A stretch of 64,000 bases of DNA, taken from the NCBI GenBank assembly GCA_028288365.1, contig JAQBNU010000013.1, positions 1 to 64,000 on the forward strand, given 5' to 3'. The notes below the pieces were generated by a model. That model saw nothing but the letters and a program-made list of their open reading frames with translations. It ran no database searches and had not been told where the DNA came from. The stretch comes from Chitinophagaceae bacterium (GTDB taxonomy: Bacteria > Bacteroidota > Bacteroidia > Cytophagales > Cytophagaceae). The position numbers and the translations under genes are program-made. Positions within the stretch are counted from its first letter, which is position 1. Each line of letters starts with the position of its first letter. This document shows positions 1 through 7,036 of the stretch, piece after piece.

Positions 1-43
1 AATCAAATTCTGTATCCAGGTAATTGAATAAGTAATACAACAT
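1..43 (-). CDS. mraY: MraY, phospho-N-acetylmuramoyl-pentapeptide transferase (N-terminal fragment, cut by window edge)
   Basis: Only the first 14 codons lie in the window, reading MLYYLFNYLDTEFD. This resembles the start of MraY, the membrane enzyme that moves phospho-MurNAc-pentapeptide to undecaprenyl phosphate to make lipid I. The ATG at 43-41 overlaps the stop codon of the preceding gene by one base (TAATG), so the two are probably translationally coupled. Position supports the call, because mraY normally follows murE/murF in the dcw cluster. The rest of the gene is beyond the left edge. Confidence 0.8.
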   Translation of the reverse strand, partial: MLYYLFNYLDTEFD

Positions 44-417
44 TAGTTCAATTGGGGTTGAAGTAAAACTTTAGTTACGTCTTGTCTCATGCCACAAGAA
101 ATTAATTGGTTGATCAAATGGTTTAAAGTCTCTACACATTCTTCGCATGCGGGACAAACAATGTTTTTCATTTGAATACACTTTAACCAATAGCGAAGCG
201 TGATGGCATTCTGCAAGGCTTTCGCTACATGCTCCGAGTATTCGGATTTCGTAGCAGCTGAAGAAGCGTAATCAATATATTTACGAATAGGCAAGTTGCT
301 CTTCATGATCTTAGAGGCCATGTCGGAATTATTTTCTTTCGCCAGCTGACAGAAGAGTGTGAAAATCCTTCCGGACAACACAAATGAATTTTCAATGATA
401 CTTTCCAATTCTTTCAT
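43..417 (-). CDS. Small all-helical protein inside the dcw operon, possibly four-helix-bundle (S23/IVP-like) family
   Basis: This 124-residue protein looks wholly alpha-helical and has no signal peptide. Its pattern (helix to about 35, SNLPIRKYIDYASSAATKSE at about 40-59, a long helix with ALQNAITLRYWLK at 67-79, last helix 88-110) recalls the four-helix-bundle proteins related to 23S rRNA intervening-sequence products, but the match is distant and from memory. A CPACEEC motif at 88-94 gives three closely spaced cysteines. It sits two bases after murE and overlaps the mraY start by one base, so it is almost surely co-transcribed and coupled with both. I do not know of a standard dcw gene at this position, and its function is unknown. 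A role in rRNA or a structural role in the envelope operon are both guesses. Confidence 0.6.
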   Translation of the reverse strand: MKELESIIENSFVLSGRIFTLFCQLAKENNSDMASKIMKSNLPIRKYIDYASSAATKSEYSEHVAKALQNAITLRYWLKCIQMKNIVCPACEECVETLNHLINQLISCGMRQDVTKVLLQPQLN

Positions 418-419
418 AG

Positions 420-1889
420 TTACTTGCCTAATAAGTCAAACATTTCTTTCACTATTTCTTTATCATCAAAAGGATACTTCACCCCTTTTATTTCTTGGTA
501 ATTTTCATGGCCTTTACCGGCCACCAAAATAATGTCACCGCTCTTTGACATGGTAGTAGCGGTCTTGATGGCTTCCTTACGATCTGCAATGATCAATACT
601 TTACGTTGATCCGTAATTTTTATCCCTTCCTGCATCTGTCGAATAATATCCATAGGATCTTCATCGCGAGGATTGTCAGACGTGATGATCACCTGATCAC
701 TTAGCTTACACGCAATGGCGGCCATGATGGGTCTCTTGGCAGCATCACGGTTACCGCCACAACCTACTACCGTAATTACTTTTTCATTCCCCTGTTTGAT
801 GGATTGAATGGTAGACAAAACATTTTCCAATGCATCCGGTGTATGTGCATAATCTACAATGCCGGTTAAATTACCTTGTGCAGATTTTATTTGATCAAAT
901 CTTCCCTTCGCTGAAGACAAGCCAGAAAGAACAGTAAGTACTTCCTCTTTGTCTTCTCCTAATAAAGTAGCCGCACCGTATACACCTAATAAATTATAGG
1001 CATTGAAATCGCCGATCAACTTGAACCATACAGAACGTCCGTCAATGTCAAGCTCCAGACCATGAATGGTATTGGAAACGATAGCTGCTTTGAAATCTGC
1101 TATGCGTGTAAGGCTATAAGTATATTTCGCCGCTTTGGTATTTTGCAACATCACCATTCCACGTTTGTCGTCGAGGTTTACCAGAGCAAATGCATTTTTA
1201 GGTAAGCCGTCAAAAAACAATTTCTTCGCACGAATGTATTCGTCAAACGTTTTGTGGTAATCCAGGTGATCGTGTGTGATGTTAGAAAACAAAGCTCCTG
1301 CAAAATTCAACCCGGCTATTCTTCTTTGCACAGCTGCATGAGAACTGACTTCCATGAAGCAATGGGTACAACCTTTTTGCAACATTTCCGCCAACAGCTG
1401 CTGAATGCTTACTGCATCCGGTGTAGTATGTGTAGAGACTAATATTTCTTCGTTGATTTTATTTTGTACCGTGGACAACATGCCGCACTTATAACCTAAC
1501 TGAACAAATAAATCAAAGAGCAATGTCACCGTAGTGGTCTTCCCGTTTGTACCGGTCACTCCTACCACTTTCATTTTATCTGAAGGATGATCGTAAAAGT
1601 TGGCAGCCATGATACCCAATGCTTCAGAAGAATCGTTGACCTGCACGTAGGTTACGTCCGTAGAAAGTTGTTCCGGCATTACCTCACAAACAATCATCTT
1701 TACCCCTTTTTCTATCACTTGTCCAATGTAGGTGTGCCCGTCAGAAGCGCTGCCTGCAATGGCCACAAACAAAGAAGTCGCAGACACTTTTCTGGAATCA
1801 AATTGAATATCCGAAACAGAAAGGTCTGTTTTTCCTGAAACAGATTTTAGTGAAACTTTGTACAATATGTCGCTTAACAACTTCATCAT
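420..1889 (-). CDS. murE: MurE, UDP-MurNAc-L-alanyl-D-glutamate:meso-diaminopimelate ligase
   Basis: The protein of 489 residues is a cytoplasmic Mur ligase that adds the third amino acid of the peptidoglycan stem peptide using ATP. The N-terminal UDP-binding domain carries FDSRKV near 30-35. The P-loop TGTNGKTT is at 112-119, and the lysine that is carbamylated in the family lies in AKK at 221-223. YAHTPDAL is at 347-354. DNPR at 405-408 is the signature of meso-diaminopimelate-specific MurE, so the cell wall is predicted to be of the DAP type. The start ATG overlaps the ftsI stop (ATGA, 1886-1889), and a second ATG follows directly and could also serve. The gene belongs to the minus-strand dcw operon. 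Confidence 0.95.
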   Translation of the reverse strand: MMKLLSDILYKVSLKSVSGKTDLSVSDIQFDSRKVSATSLFVAIAGSASDGHTYIGQVIEKGVKMIVCEVMPEQLSTDVTYVQVNDSSEALGIMAANFYDHPSDKMKVVGVTGTNGKTTTVTLLFDLFVQLGYKCGMLSTVQNKINEEILVSTHTTPDAVSIQQLLAEMLQKGCTHCFMEVSSHAAVQRRIAGLNFAGALFSNITHDHLDYHKTFDEYIRAKKLFFDGLPKNAFALVNLDDKRGMVMLQNTKAAKYTYSLTRIADFKAAIVSNTIHGLELDIDGRSVWFKLIGDFNAYNLLGVYGAATLLGEDKEEVLTVLSGLSSAKGRFDQIKSAQGNLTGIVDYAHTPDALENVLSTIQSIKQGNEKVITVVGCGGNRDAAKRPIMAAIACKLSDQVIITSDNPRDEDPMDIIRQMQEGIKITDQRKVLIIADRKEAIKTATTMSKSGDIILVAGKGHENYQEIKGVKYPFDDKEIVKEMFDLLGK

Positions 1890-3988
1890 TTTAATTCCAG
1901 CAATACTGTTGAAACTCCTACCAACGGGCTACCTGGATTAGGTGTTTGTCTTGCCACTCTTCCTTCACCTGTTACTTTCACACGCATGCCTTTGTTTTCC
2001 AGTATGAACAACGCATCACGCAAACGATAACCTGTAACATCCGGAATTTTATCTTTTGCTGTTGTTCTAGGGATCCACATCACAGCACTATTTTCTGCGC
2101 GAGAAGAAACCCACTCTTCATGAATATCTTCTTTGGTGTGATTGGCAATTTTATAATCCTTGCACAACTCTTTCAACTCTTCGAAATTTCCACCACGGAT
2201 GACAGGTAGCGTTGTATTATTTTGCTTCAATTTCAAGTCAACCATTTTGTGCAGGTCCAGATCTGTAGAATATATTTTATCTGCAATCTCTTTAAACACC
2301 GGCGCGGCCACGTCACTGCCGTATTGTTCAAATCCTTTAGGATTGTCAATAACCACGATGCAGCTGTACTTTGGTGCTTCAGCAGGAAAATATCCAACGA
2401 AAGAAGTATAGTACGTACGTGTATAGGTTTTGTCTTTTAATTTTTGCGCCGTACCTGTTTTGCCCGCAATTTTATAATTGTCGTTTTTAATGTTGATGGC
2501 TGTGCCATTTTCTACCACTCCTTCTAGCATCGTTCTCAACATCGTCAATGTTTTATCGCTGCAAATTTTATCGATCAACACTTCTGTTTCAAATTCATCG
2601 ATGTTGTGATCCACCACCTTTGTAGATTTCACAATGATGGGACGAATCATTTTCCCTTGATTGGCGACAGCATTATATAGAGCCAATGTTTGTAGAGGCG
2701 TTACTTCCAATTCATAACCGATAGACATCCAGGGTAGCGTAATACCACTCCAGGATTTGGAAGTAGGAGTTTTGATACGAGGCTTTGCCGTACCTTCCAT
2801 CTGAAAGCCCAGTGGATCGGCCATTCCAAGACGTCTCACATAACCAATGAAGGCTTCTGGTTTGGTTCCAAACACTTCTTGTACTTTTTTCGAGATAGCA
2901 ATGTTCGAACTTTTCTCAAACGCTTCCTGCATCGTGATGATGCCGTAACCATCCGGTTTATGATCGCGCATGATGCGGTCATAAAATTTATATTCTCCTT
3001 TACCTGTATTGACCGTGTCTTCCAATTGCATTCCGGATTCTTCGATCAGAGAAATCATGGACACCAATTTAAAAGTAGAACCAGGATCTGTTAAGCCCTG
3101 GTTACCGACTGCGTAATTATAATTTTCAGCATACACACCCGGAGCAATCTTACCCATGTTGGCCAATGCTTTGATCTCTCCTGTTTTCACTTCCATCAAT
3201 ACGACACAACCGTAATCGGCATCGTGCTTCGCTAAATGTCTTCGCAAACTGGCTTCCGCCACATCTTGTATGTTTACATTAATGGTGGTTTGAATATCAA
3301 CGCCATCTATCGGTCTCACTTCAGACTCATCATGCATTGGTTTCCACGTACCGCCTGACATTCTTCTAAACAAGGCTTGTCCGTTTCTACCAGCCAGTTG
3401 ATTATTGAATGTGTATTCCAATCCGGCGCCTTTGTTGTTTTCATTAACAAAGCCAATGGTACGCATAGCGAGTGAAGAAAATGGTTTGAAACGTTTATCA
3501 ATCTTTTCAAACACCACACCACCTTTTGATCTGCCATCTCTAAAAATAGGCCATTCGGACATGGTCTTCTTCGCCTGATAATTGATCAGGTCTTTATTGA
3601 TGACTAAATATTTTTTATCTGAACGACGGGCTTCGCTAATTTTTCTTTTGTATTCTGATGCACTTTTGTCTTTGTAAAAACGAGACAAGGCTAAAGCCAA
3701 GGAATCAATATCTTTTTTATAGATCTCATCCGTTGCAATAGTAGGATCTAAGCACAACCTGTAAAAAGGAATAGAAGTAGCCAGCAAACTGCCATTATCA
3801 GAATAGATATTTCCTCTGGTTGCTTTTACTGTTTTGTATTGCAATAAATTTTCATGCGCGAGTTTTTTCCAACGCTCTCCTTCTACATACTGTATCTTAG
3901 CGATCCTCCAGACGATAGAGAATGAGAAGAGTACCAGAAAAAGGAACGCTACACGTATTCTAAGTAATATGGAACTCTTAATATTCAA
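1886..3988 (-). CDS. ftsI: FtsI/PBP3-type peptidoglycan D,D-transpeptidase with C-terminal PASTA domain
   Basis: This septal class B penicillin-binding protein cross-links peptidoglycan in the periplasm. It has one N-terminal membrane anchor (about 10-27), a dimerisation domain, and a transpeptidase domain with the three active-site motifs: STFK at 304-307 (catalytic serine), SSN at 360-362 and KTGT at 510-513. Residues of about 640-700 form a single PASTA domain (IPDVTGYRLRDALFILENKG), which is common in Bacteroidota FtsI. Length (700) fits PBPs with such a tail. No ATG exists near the expected start. The only sensible start is TTG at 3988-3986, which lies inside the end of ftsL, so the genes overlap by 11 bases and translation is likely coupled. 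The 3' end overlaps murE by four bases. Confidence 0.93.
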   Translation of the reverse strand: MNIKSSILLRIRVAFLFLVLFSFSIVWRIAKIQYVEGERWKKLAHENLLQYKTVKATRGNIYSDNGSLLATSIPFYRLCLDPTIATDEIYKKDIDSLALALSRFYKDKSASEYKRKISEARRSDKKYLVINKDLINYQAKKTMSEWPIFRDGRSKGGVVFEKIDKRFKPFSSLAMRTIGFVNENNKGAGLEYTFNNQLAGRNGQALFRRMSGGTWKPMHDESEVRPIDGVDIQTTINVNIQDVAEASLRRHLAKHDADYGCVVLMEVKTGEIKALANMGKIAPGVYAENYNYAVGNQGLTDPGSTFKLVSMISLIEESGMQLEDTVNTGKGEYKFYDRIMRDHKPDGYGIITMQEAFEKSSNIAISKKVQEVFGTKPEAFIGYVRRLGMADPLGFQMEGTAKPRIKTPTSKSWSGITLPWMSIGYELEVTPLQTLALYNAVANQGKMIRPIIVKSTKVVDHNIDEFETEVLIDKICSDKTLTMLRTMLEGVVENGTAINIKNDNYKIAGKTGTAQKLKDKTYTRTYYTSFVGYFPAEAPKYSCIVVIDNPKGFEQYGSDVAAPVFKEIADKIYSTDLDLHKMVDLKLKQNNTTLPVIRGGNFEELKELCKDYKIANHTKEDIHEEWVSSRAENSAVMWIPRTTAKDKIPDVTGYRLRDALFILENKGMRVKVTGEGRVARQTPNPGSPLVGVSTVLLELK

Positions 3989-4364
3989 TCTCTTCCAAAT
4001 CTATTTTTTGTGGAGGCACCATACTTTCTTCCAGTCCAATAGAATTGACTTCCTTGGCCACTTCCGATTGTTTGCTCCTGTACATGAGCTCTGCCTTAAG
4101 TGTTGTATAATCTGCACGAAGGTCGTTGACCTCCACTTTCATTTTTTCTATTTTTCTTACCAGCTTATCGGAAGTATGTGCATTCCAAATGTATCCGATG
4201 AGAAATACAGCTACGTAAAATACATAAGGAACATACTTAACTGGCAATCCCTCTTTGAACAAGGCATTAGAAGAAGCGAGGTTTTCCATCGCGCTGAACA
4301 AGCCTTTGCCCGTGCGTTCTCTTTTTTCTTCTACTTCTTCCTCTATCTTATAACTGTTGGACAT
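3978..4364 (-). CDS. ftsL: FtsL-like cell-division protein
   Basis: A 128-residue bitopic membrane protein between rsmH and ftsI, the usual place of ftsL. It has a charged cytoplasmic N-terminus rich in Glu and Lys (1-20), one transmembrane helix at about 43-60 (VKYVPYVFYVAVFLIGYIW) and a periplasmic coiled coil from about 65 to 110 (KLVRKIEKMKVEVNDLRADY). FtsL proteins are poorly conserved in sequence, so the call rests on topology, length and gene order. It would act with FtsB and FtsQ in the divisome to activate FtsWI. Its 3' end contains the TTG start of ftsI. Confidence 0.85.
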   Translation of the reverse strand: MSNSYKIEEEVEEKRERTGKGLFSAMENLASSNALFKEGLPVKYVPYVFYVAVFLIGYIWNAHTSDKLVRKIEKMKVEVNDLRADYTTLKAELMYRSKQSEVAKEVNSIGLEESMVPPQKIDLEEIEY

Positions 4365-4369
4365 AGGTA

Positions 4370-5275
4370 TTATCGTTTTACAGCTATTCTTAACTTTGCA
4401 CTTCTTGACCTGCTATTTCTAGCGTATTCATCTTCTGATGGCAGTACCGGTTTTCTGGTCAACAGTTGAAATGGCTTTTGATCGTTGCCGTACAAATCTT
4501 TTTTTATTATCCCCTGAAAGTTGCCGGCATTCATGTAATCCTTTACCAATCGGTCTTCCAGCGAGTGGTAAGAAATGATGACCAGCCTTCCGCCTTTCAC
4601 CAACAACTTTTCTGCCTGCTGCAACAAATCTCTGAGCGCGCCCATTTCATCGTTGACTTCTATGCGTATGGCCTGAAACACTTGAGCCAGGTATTTCATT
4701 TCATATCCTTTAGGAGCTACCTTCCATGCGGACTCTTTCAGGTCCATCGTTGTTTCAAATTTCTTTTCAATGCGAAAGCGACAAATTTCTCTGGCCAGTG
4801 TTTTAGAATTTTTCACTTCACCGTACATGCTGAACATATGCACCAATTGTTCTTCTGCATAAGTATTCAGTAAGTCTTTCGCAGAGACCCCTTCCGACTT
4901 ATCCATGCGCATGTCCAGTTCACCGTCGAAGCGTATAGAAAAACCTCTGTCGGCCGTATCGAACTGGTGCGAAGAAACACCAAGATCACCAAGTATGCCC
5001 TGCACTTCACGCACACCTTCCATGCGAAGGTATTTGCTGAGGTACCTGAAATTTCCTGCTATGAACTTGAAAGAACGATTGGATTTGAATTGATCTGTGT
5101 TTTTAGCGGCATCACTGTCCTGGTCCACGCCATATAATGTTCCACCTTTCAAGGCTTCTAAGATGCGTGCGGAATGTCCTCCTCCACCAAACGTAACGTC
5201 CACGTAGGTTCCCTTCTCATCCCAGATCAGGCCATCTATACATTCTTCCAACAAGACCGGCACATGATACTCCAT
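4370..5275 (-). CDS. rsmH: RsmH, 16S rRNA (cytosine-1402-N4)-methyltransferase
   Basis: The protein of 301 residues is the SAM-dependent methyltransferase (formerly MraW) that modifies C1402 in the ribosomal decoding centre. MEYHVPVLLEECIDGL at the N-terminus, the SAM-binding VDVTFGGGGHS segment near 25-35, GILGDLGVSS near 100-110 and the late ISYHSLEDRLVK motif are all diagnostic. An upstream GTG at 5281 is in frame (adding two residues), but the ATG at 5275 gives the usual family start and is preferred. It is followed after five bases by ftsL and preceded by mraZ, the conserved dcw order. Confidence 0.95.
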   Translation of the reverse strand: MEYHVPVLLEECIDGLIWDEKGTYVDVTFGGGGHSARILEALKGGTLYGVDQDSDAAKNTDQFKSNRSFKFIAGNFRYLSKYLRMEGVREVQGILGDLGVSSHQFDTADRGFSIRFDGELDMRMDKSEGVSAKDLLNTYAEEQLVHMFSMYGEVKNSKTLAREICRFRIEKKFETTMDLKESAWKVAPKGYEMKYLAQVFQAIRIEVNDEMGALRDLLQQAEKLLVKGGRLVIISYHSLEDRLVKDYMNAGNFQGIIKKDLYGNDQKPFQLLTRKPVLPSEDEYARNSRSRSAKLRIAVKR

Positions 5276-5289
5276 ACTCACACGTTAAT

Positions 5290-5736
5290 TTATTGACCGG
5301 ATAAAAACTTTTCAGCTTGTTTAGAAAACTCACTCTGATCTTTTATCAGGTATTGATTGTACTTATCGGGATTCCATATCTCTACTCTATTGCCTACTCC
5401 CACTACTATAGCATCCTTATCTATATCTGCATACTTCAACATGAGTTTAGGAATCAGGAATCGACTGGCTGTATCAAGCTCCAGCTCTGCGCTACCGCTA
5501 AAAAAATTACGCTGAAAGTTTCTTTGCTCTTCGTTGAATTCACTCAAACCCGCTACGCGCGAGTATACCTTCTTCCATTCCAACTCAGGATACAAGACCA
5601 GACATGCTTCAAAGCCACGTTTGACAAAGACTTTCGGCACCTCTACATCAGGCAAAGTGGATTTAATGCGCGCAGGAAGCACCATGCGCCCTTTCGCATC
5701 CAATTTACACTCATATTCTCCTGATAGGTAAGCCAT
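5290..5736 (-). CDS. mraZ: MraZ, transcriptional regulator of the dcw cluster
   Basis: This 148-residue protein has two SpoVT/AbrB-like repeats: MAYLSGEYECKLDAKGRMVL at 1-20 and the second DTASRFLIP repeat near 88-96. MraZ is a DNA-binding ring protein that controls its own operon, and rsmH is its usual partner. The reading frame stays open upstream to 5862, but that extension would cover the promoter and the MraZ boxes and has no family match, so ATG 5736 is taken as the start. A TTG-N19-TATTTTTG promoter and three AAAGTGG boxes lie directly upstream, so autoregulation is likely. Confidence 0.93.
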   Translation of the reverse strand: MAYLSGEYECKLDAKGRMVLPARIKSTLPDVEVPKVFVKRGFEACLVLYPELEWKKVYSRVAGLSEFNEEQRNFQRNFFSGSAELELDTASRFLIPKLMLKYADIDKDAIVVGVGNRVEIWNPDKYNQYLIKDQSEFSKQAEKFLSGQ

Positions 5737-5757
5737 TATTTCTGTTTTGACCTTAAA

Positions 5758-5787
5758 CAAAAATAAGTAAGAAAAAGCAAAAACCAA
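5758..5787 (-). promoter_or_regulatory. mraZ/dcw promoter of the Bacteroidota type
   Basis: On the minus strand TTG (5787-5785) is followed after exactly 19 bases by TATTTTTG (5765-5758), a full match to the TAnnTTTG -7 element of Bacteroidota sigma factor. Transcription would begin near 5751, about 15 bases before the mraZ ATG. The -33 TTG directly abuts the last MraZ box. Confidence 0.7.
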
Positions 5788-5814
5788 CCACTTTCTACCA
5801 CTTTCTACCACTTT
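5788..5814 (-). promoter_or_regulatory. MraZ operator: three phased AAAGTGG boxes
   Basis: Read on the minus strand, AAAGTGG occurs at 5814-5808, 5804-5798 and 5794-5788, each separated by TAG, giving a repeat of 10 bases (about one helical turn). This closely resembles the AAAGTG-N3 direct repeats described as MraZ sites in Mollicutes and the TGGG-N6 repeats in Proteobacteria. A fourth isolated AAAGTGG is at 5855-5849. The array sits immediately upstream of the -33 element. Confidence 0.8.
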
Positions 5815-6440
5815 GTGGATAAATAGGCTTTTTTTCAACCATTTTAGGCCACTTTTTGACATTCCCTTCTCCTTACATTTAAGAGAAGTTGATGTATGAT
5901 TTAGGGAAAGAATAAAGCGGATCGGAACAGCACGAAAAACACAGTCGCGTCCTTTTCAAAATGATAGGGAAATCAACATGGTTATCCACACTCACACAAA
6001 TAACGCTGACATATCCACATTTTAAAAAACAAGAAGTCTATAGCCCACCTACGAGCCTCTATTCATAAGGGGTACCGAAAATTTGAACTTTTACAATATC
6101 CACATCTACGGTGAACTCAGGCTTACAGGACGTGAATACTCCCTATGCCTGATTGGCACAGGGATAAAGAGAGAAAGCCCATACTCATATATATAAGTAT
6201 AAAGACGAAGAAATATTCTACAAAAAGCTACAAGAGCCATTTACAGGGATGTTTTGACCCATGTTGATAAATGTGGATAACTCAAAAGAGAAGACTCTAA
6301 TAGCTGAAGGCCGCATAAAACAAGGGCTCAACTGAAGTCATCAGTGGTATGAAAAACTATTGATACTAAAAATTGAAATTGTATTTTTCTCTGAATCTCT
6401 TGATTACACTAGGCTTGCAGCCTTTACAAAGTTATCAACA
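5814..6440. other. DnaA-box cluster, candidate chromosomal origin (oriC) or DnaA-controlled region
   Basis: The intergenic region between mraZ and hup carries three perfect DnaA boxes TTATCCACA: 5814-5822 (reverse), 5982-5990 (forward) and 6272-6280 (reverse). One-mismatch boxes are ATATCCACA at 6011-6019 and 6096-6104, and TTATCAACA at 6262-6270 (reverse) and 6432-6440 (forward). The pair 6262/6272 is spaced by 10 bases. An AT-rich tract at about 6181-6222 could serve as an unwinding element. No protein gene is credible in 5863-6538. The dnaA gene is not in the window, so assignment as oriC is inference; a DnaA titration or regulatory site is the alternative. Confidence 0.5.
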
Positions 6441-6465
6441 AACGATTTTTTTTTCTTCCTCATAC

Positions 6466-6496
6466 TTGCATACGAGCTTTTGATATGTAATTTTTG
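6466..6496 (+). promoter_or_regulatory. Probable hup promoter
   Basis: TTG at 6466-6468 is followed after 19 bases by TAATTTTTG at 6488-6496, close to the Bacteroidota TTG-N19-TAnnTTTG pattern with one extra base in the -7 element. Transcription would begin near 6503, giving a leader of about 35 bases before the ATG at 6539. Confidence 0.45.
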
Positions 6497-6538
6497 TAAA
6501 GAATTTATTCGTAACCAATCTTTTAAACACTTACAAAC

Positions 6539-6817
6539 ATGGCTAACAAAGCAGAATTAATCGACGCAATTGCAGCTGAATCAAACTTAACTAAAGCTGA
6601 TTCAAAAAGAGCATTAGATGCATTTTTAGGAACTGTTGTTAAATCTTTGAAAAAAGGTGAACCAGTAGTATTGATCGGTTTCGGTACTTTCAAAGTTGCT
6701 CAAAGAGCTGCTAGAAATGGTAGAAATCCTCAAACAGGTAAAGTGATCAAAATCAAAGCTAAGAAAGTAGTTAAATTCAAAGCTGGTGCTGATCTATCTA
6801 AGAAAGTTGCTAAGTAA
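6539..6817 (+). CDS. hup: HU family DNA-binding protein
   Basis: The protein of 92 residues is a classical HU/IHF fold histone-like protein. It starts MANKAELIDAIAAESNLTKA and has the family signature GFGTFKVAQRAARNGRNP at about 49-66, including the DNA-intercalating beta-arm with RNP. It bends and compacts DNA as a dimer in the nucleoid. Its codon use is biased towards a few codons, as expected for a highly expressed gene. It stands alone between the DnaA-box region and a strong terminator; HU is also an accessory factor of origin unwinding, which is of interest given its neighbour. Confidence 0.95.
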   Translation: MANKAELIDAIAAESNLTKADSKRALDAFLGTVVKSLKKGEPVVLIGFGTFKVAQRAARNGRNPQTGKVIKIKAKKVVKFKAGADLSKKVAK

Positions 6818-6837
6818 TTAGCACTCTTAGTCAAGGG

Positions 6838-6871
6838 AAAAAAGACCTGCCGCCTGGTGGGTCTTTTTTTG
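6838..6871 (+). terminator. Rho-independent terminator of hup
   Basis: AAAAAAGACC (6838-6847) pairs with GGTCTTTTTT (6860-6869), with a GC-rich loop, and is followed by a T run. It lies 20 bases after the hup stop codon. Confidence 0.85.
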
Positions 6872-6964
6872 TTTCATATAATCCTACAAGGTTAGAATGG
6901 AAGGAGATCAAAAATCAGAGATCAAGATCTATCGGCTATAAATCATCCTTAAGTAAGTCCTAAT

Positions 6965-6999
6965 AAAAAAGCAGAGATCATAATGATCTCTGCTTTTTT
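6965..6999. terminator. Bidirectional terminator between hup and the glucosidase gene
   Basis: A perfect hairpin with arms AAAAAAGCAGAGATCAT and ATGATCTCTGCTTTTTT around a single A. Poly-A and poly-T flanks let it act on both strands: as backup for hup and as the end of the minus-strand gene at 7037. Confidence 0.8.
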
Positions 7000-7036
7000 A
7001 TTCATTTTCTGATCTCAGATGTCTGATGTCTCTATT

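Noticed and set aside
3834-4469. 211-codon plus-strand frame opposite ftsI, ftsL and rsmH
   Set aside because: It lies antisense to three well-supported dcw genes and its translation is the Phe/Tyr/Cys-rich text typical of the reverse strand of coding DNA.
5737-5862. Open frame extending mraZ upstream to 190 residues
   Set aside because: It would run through the promoter and the MraZ boxes, and the added residues have no family match; ATG 5736 gives the normal length.
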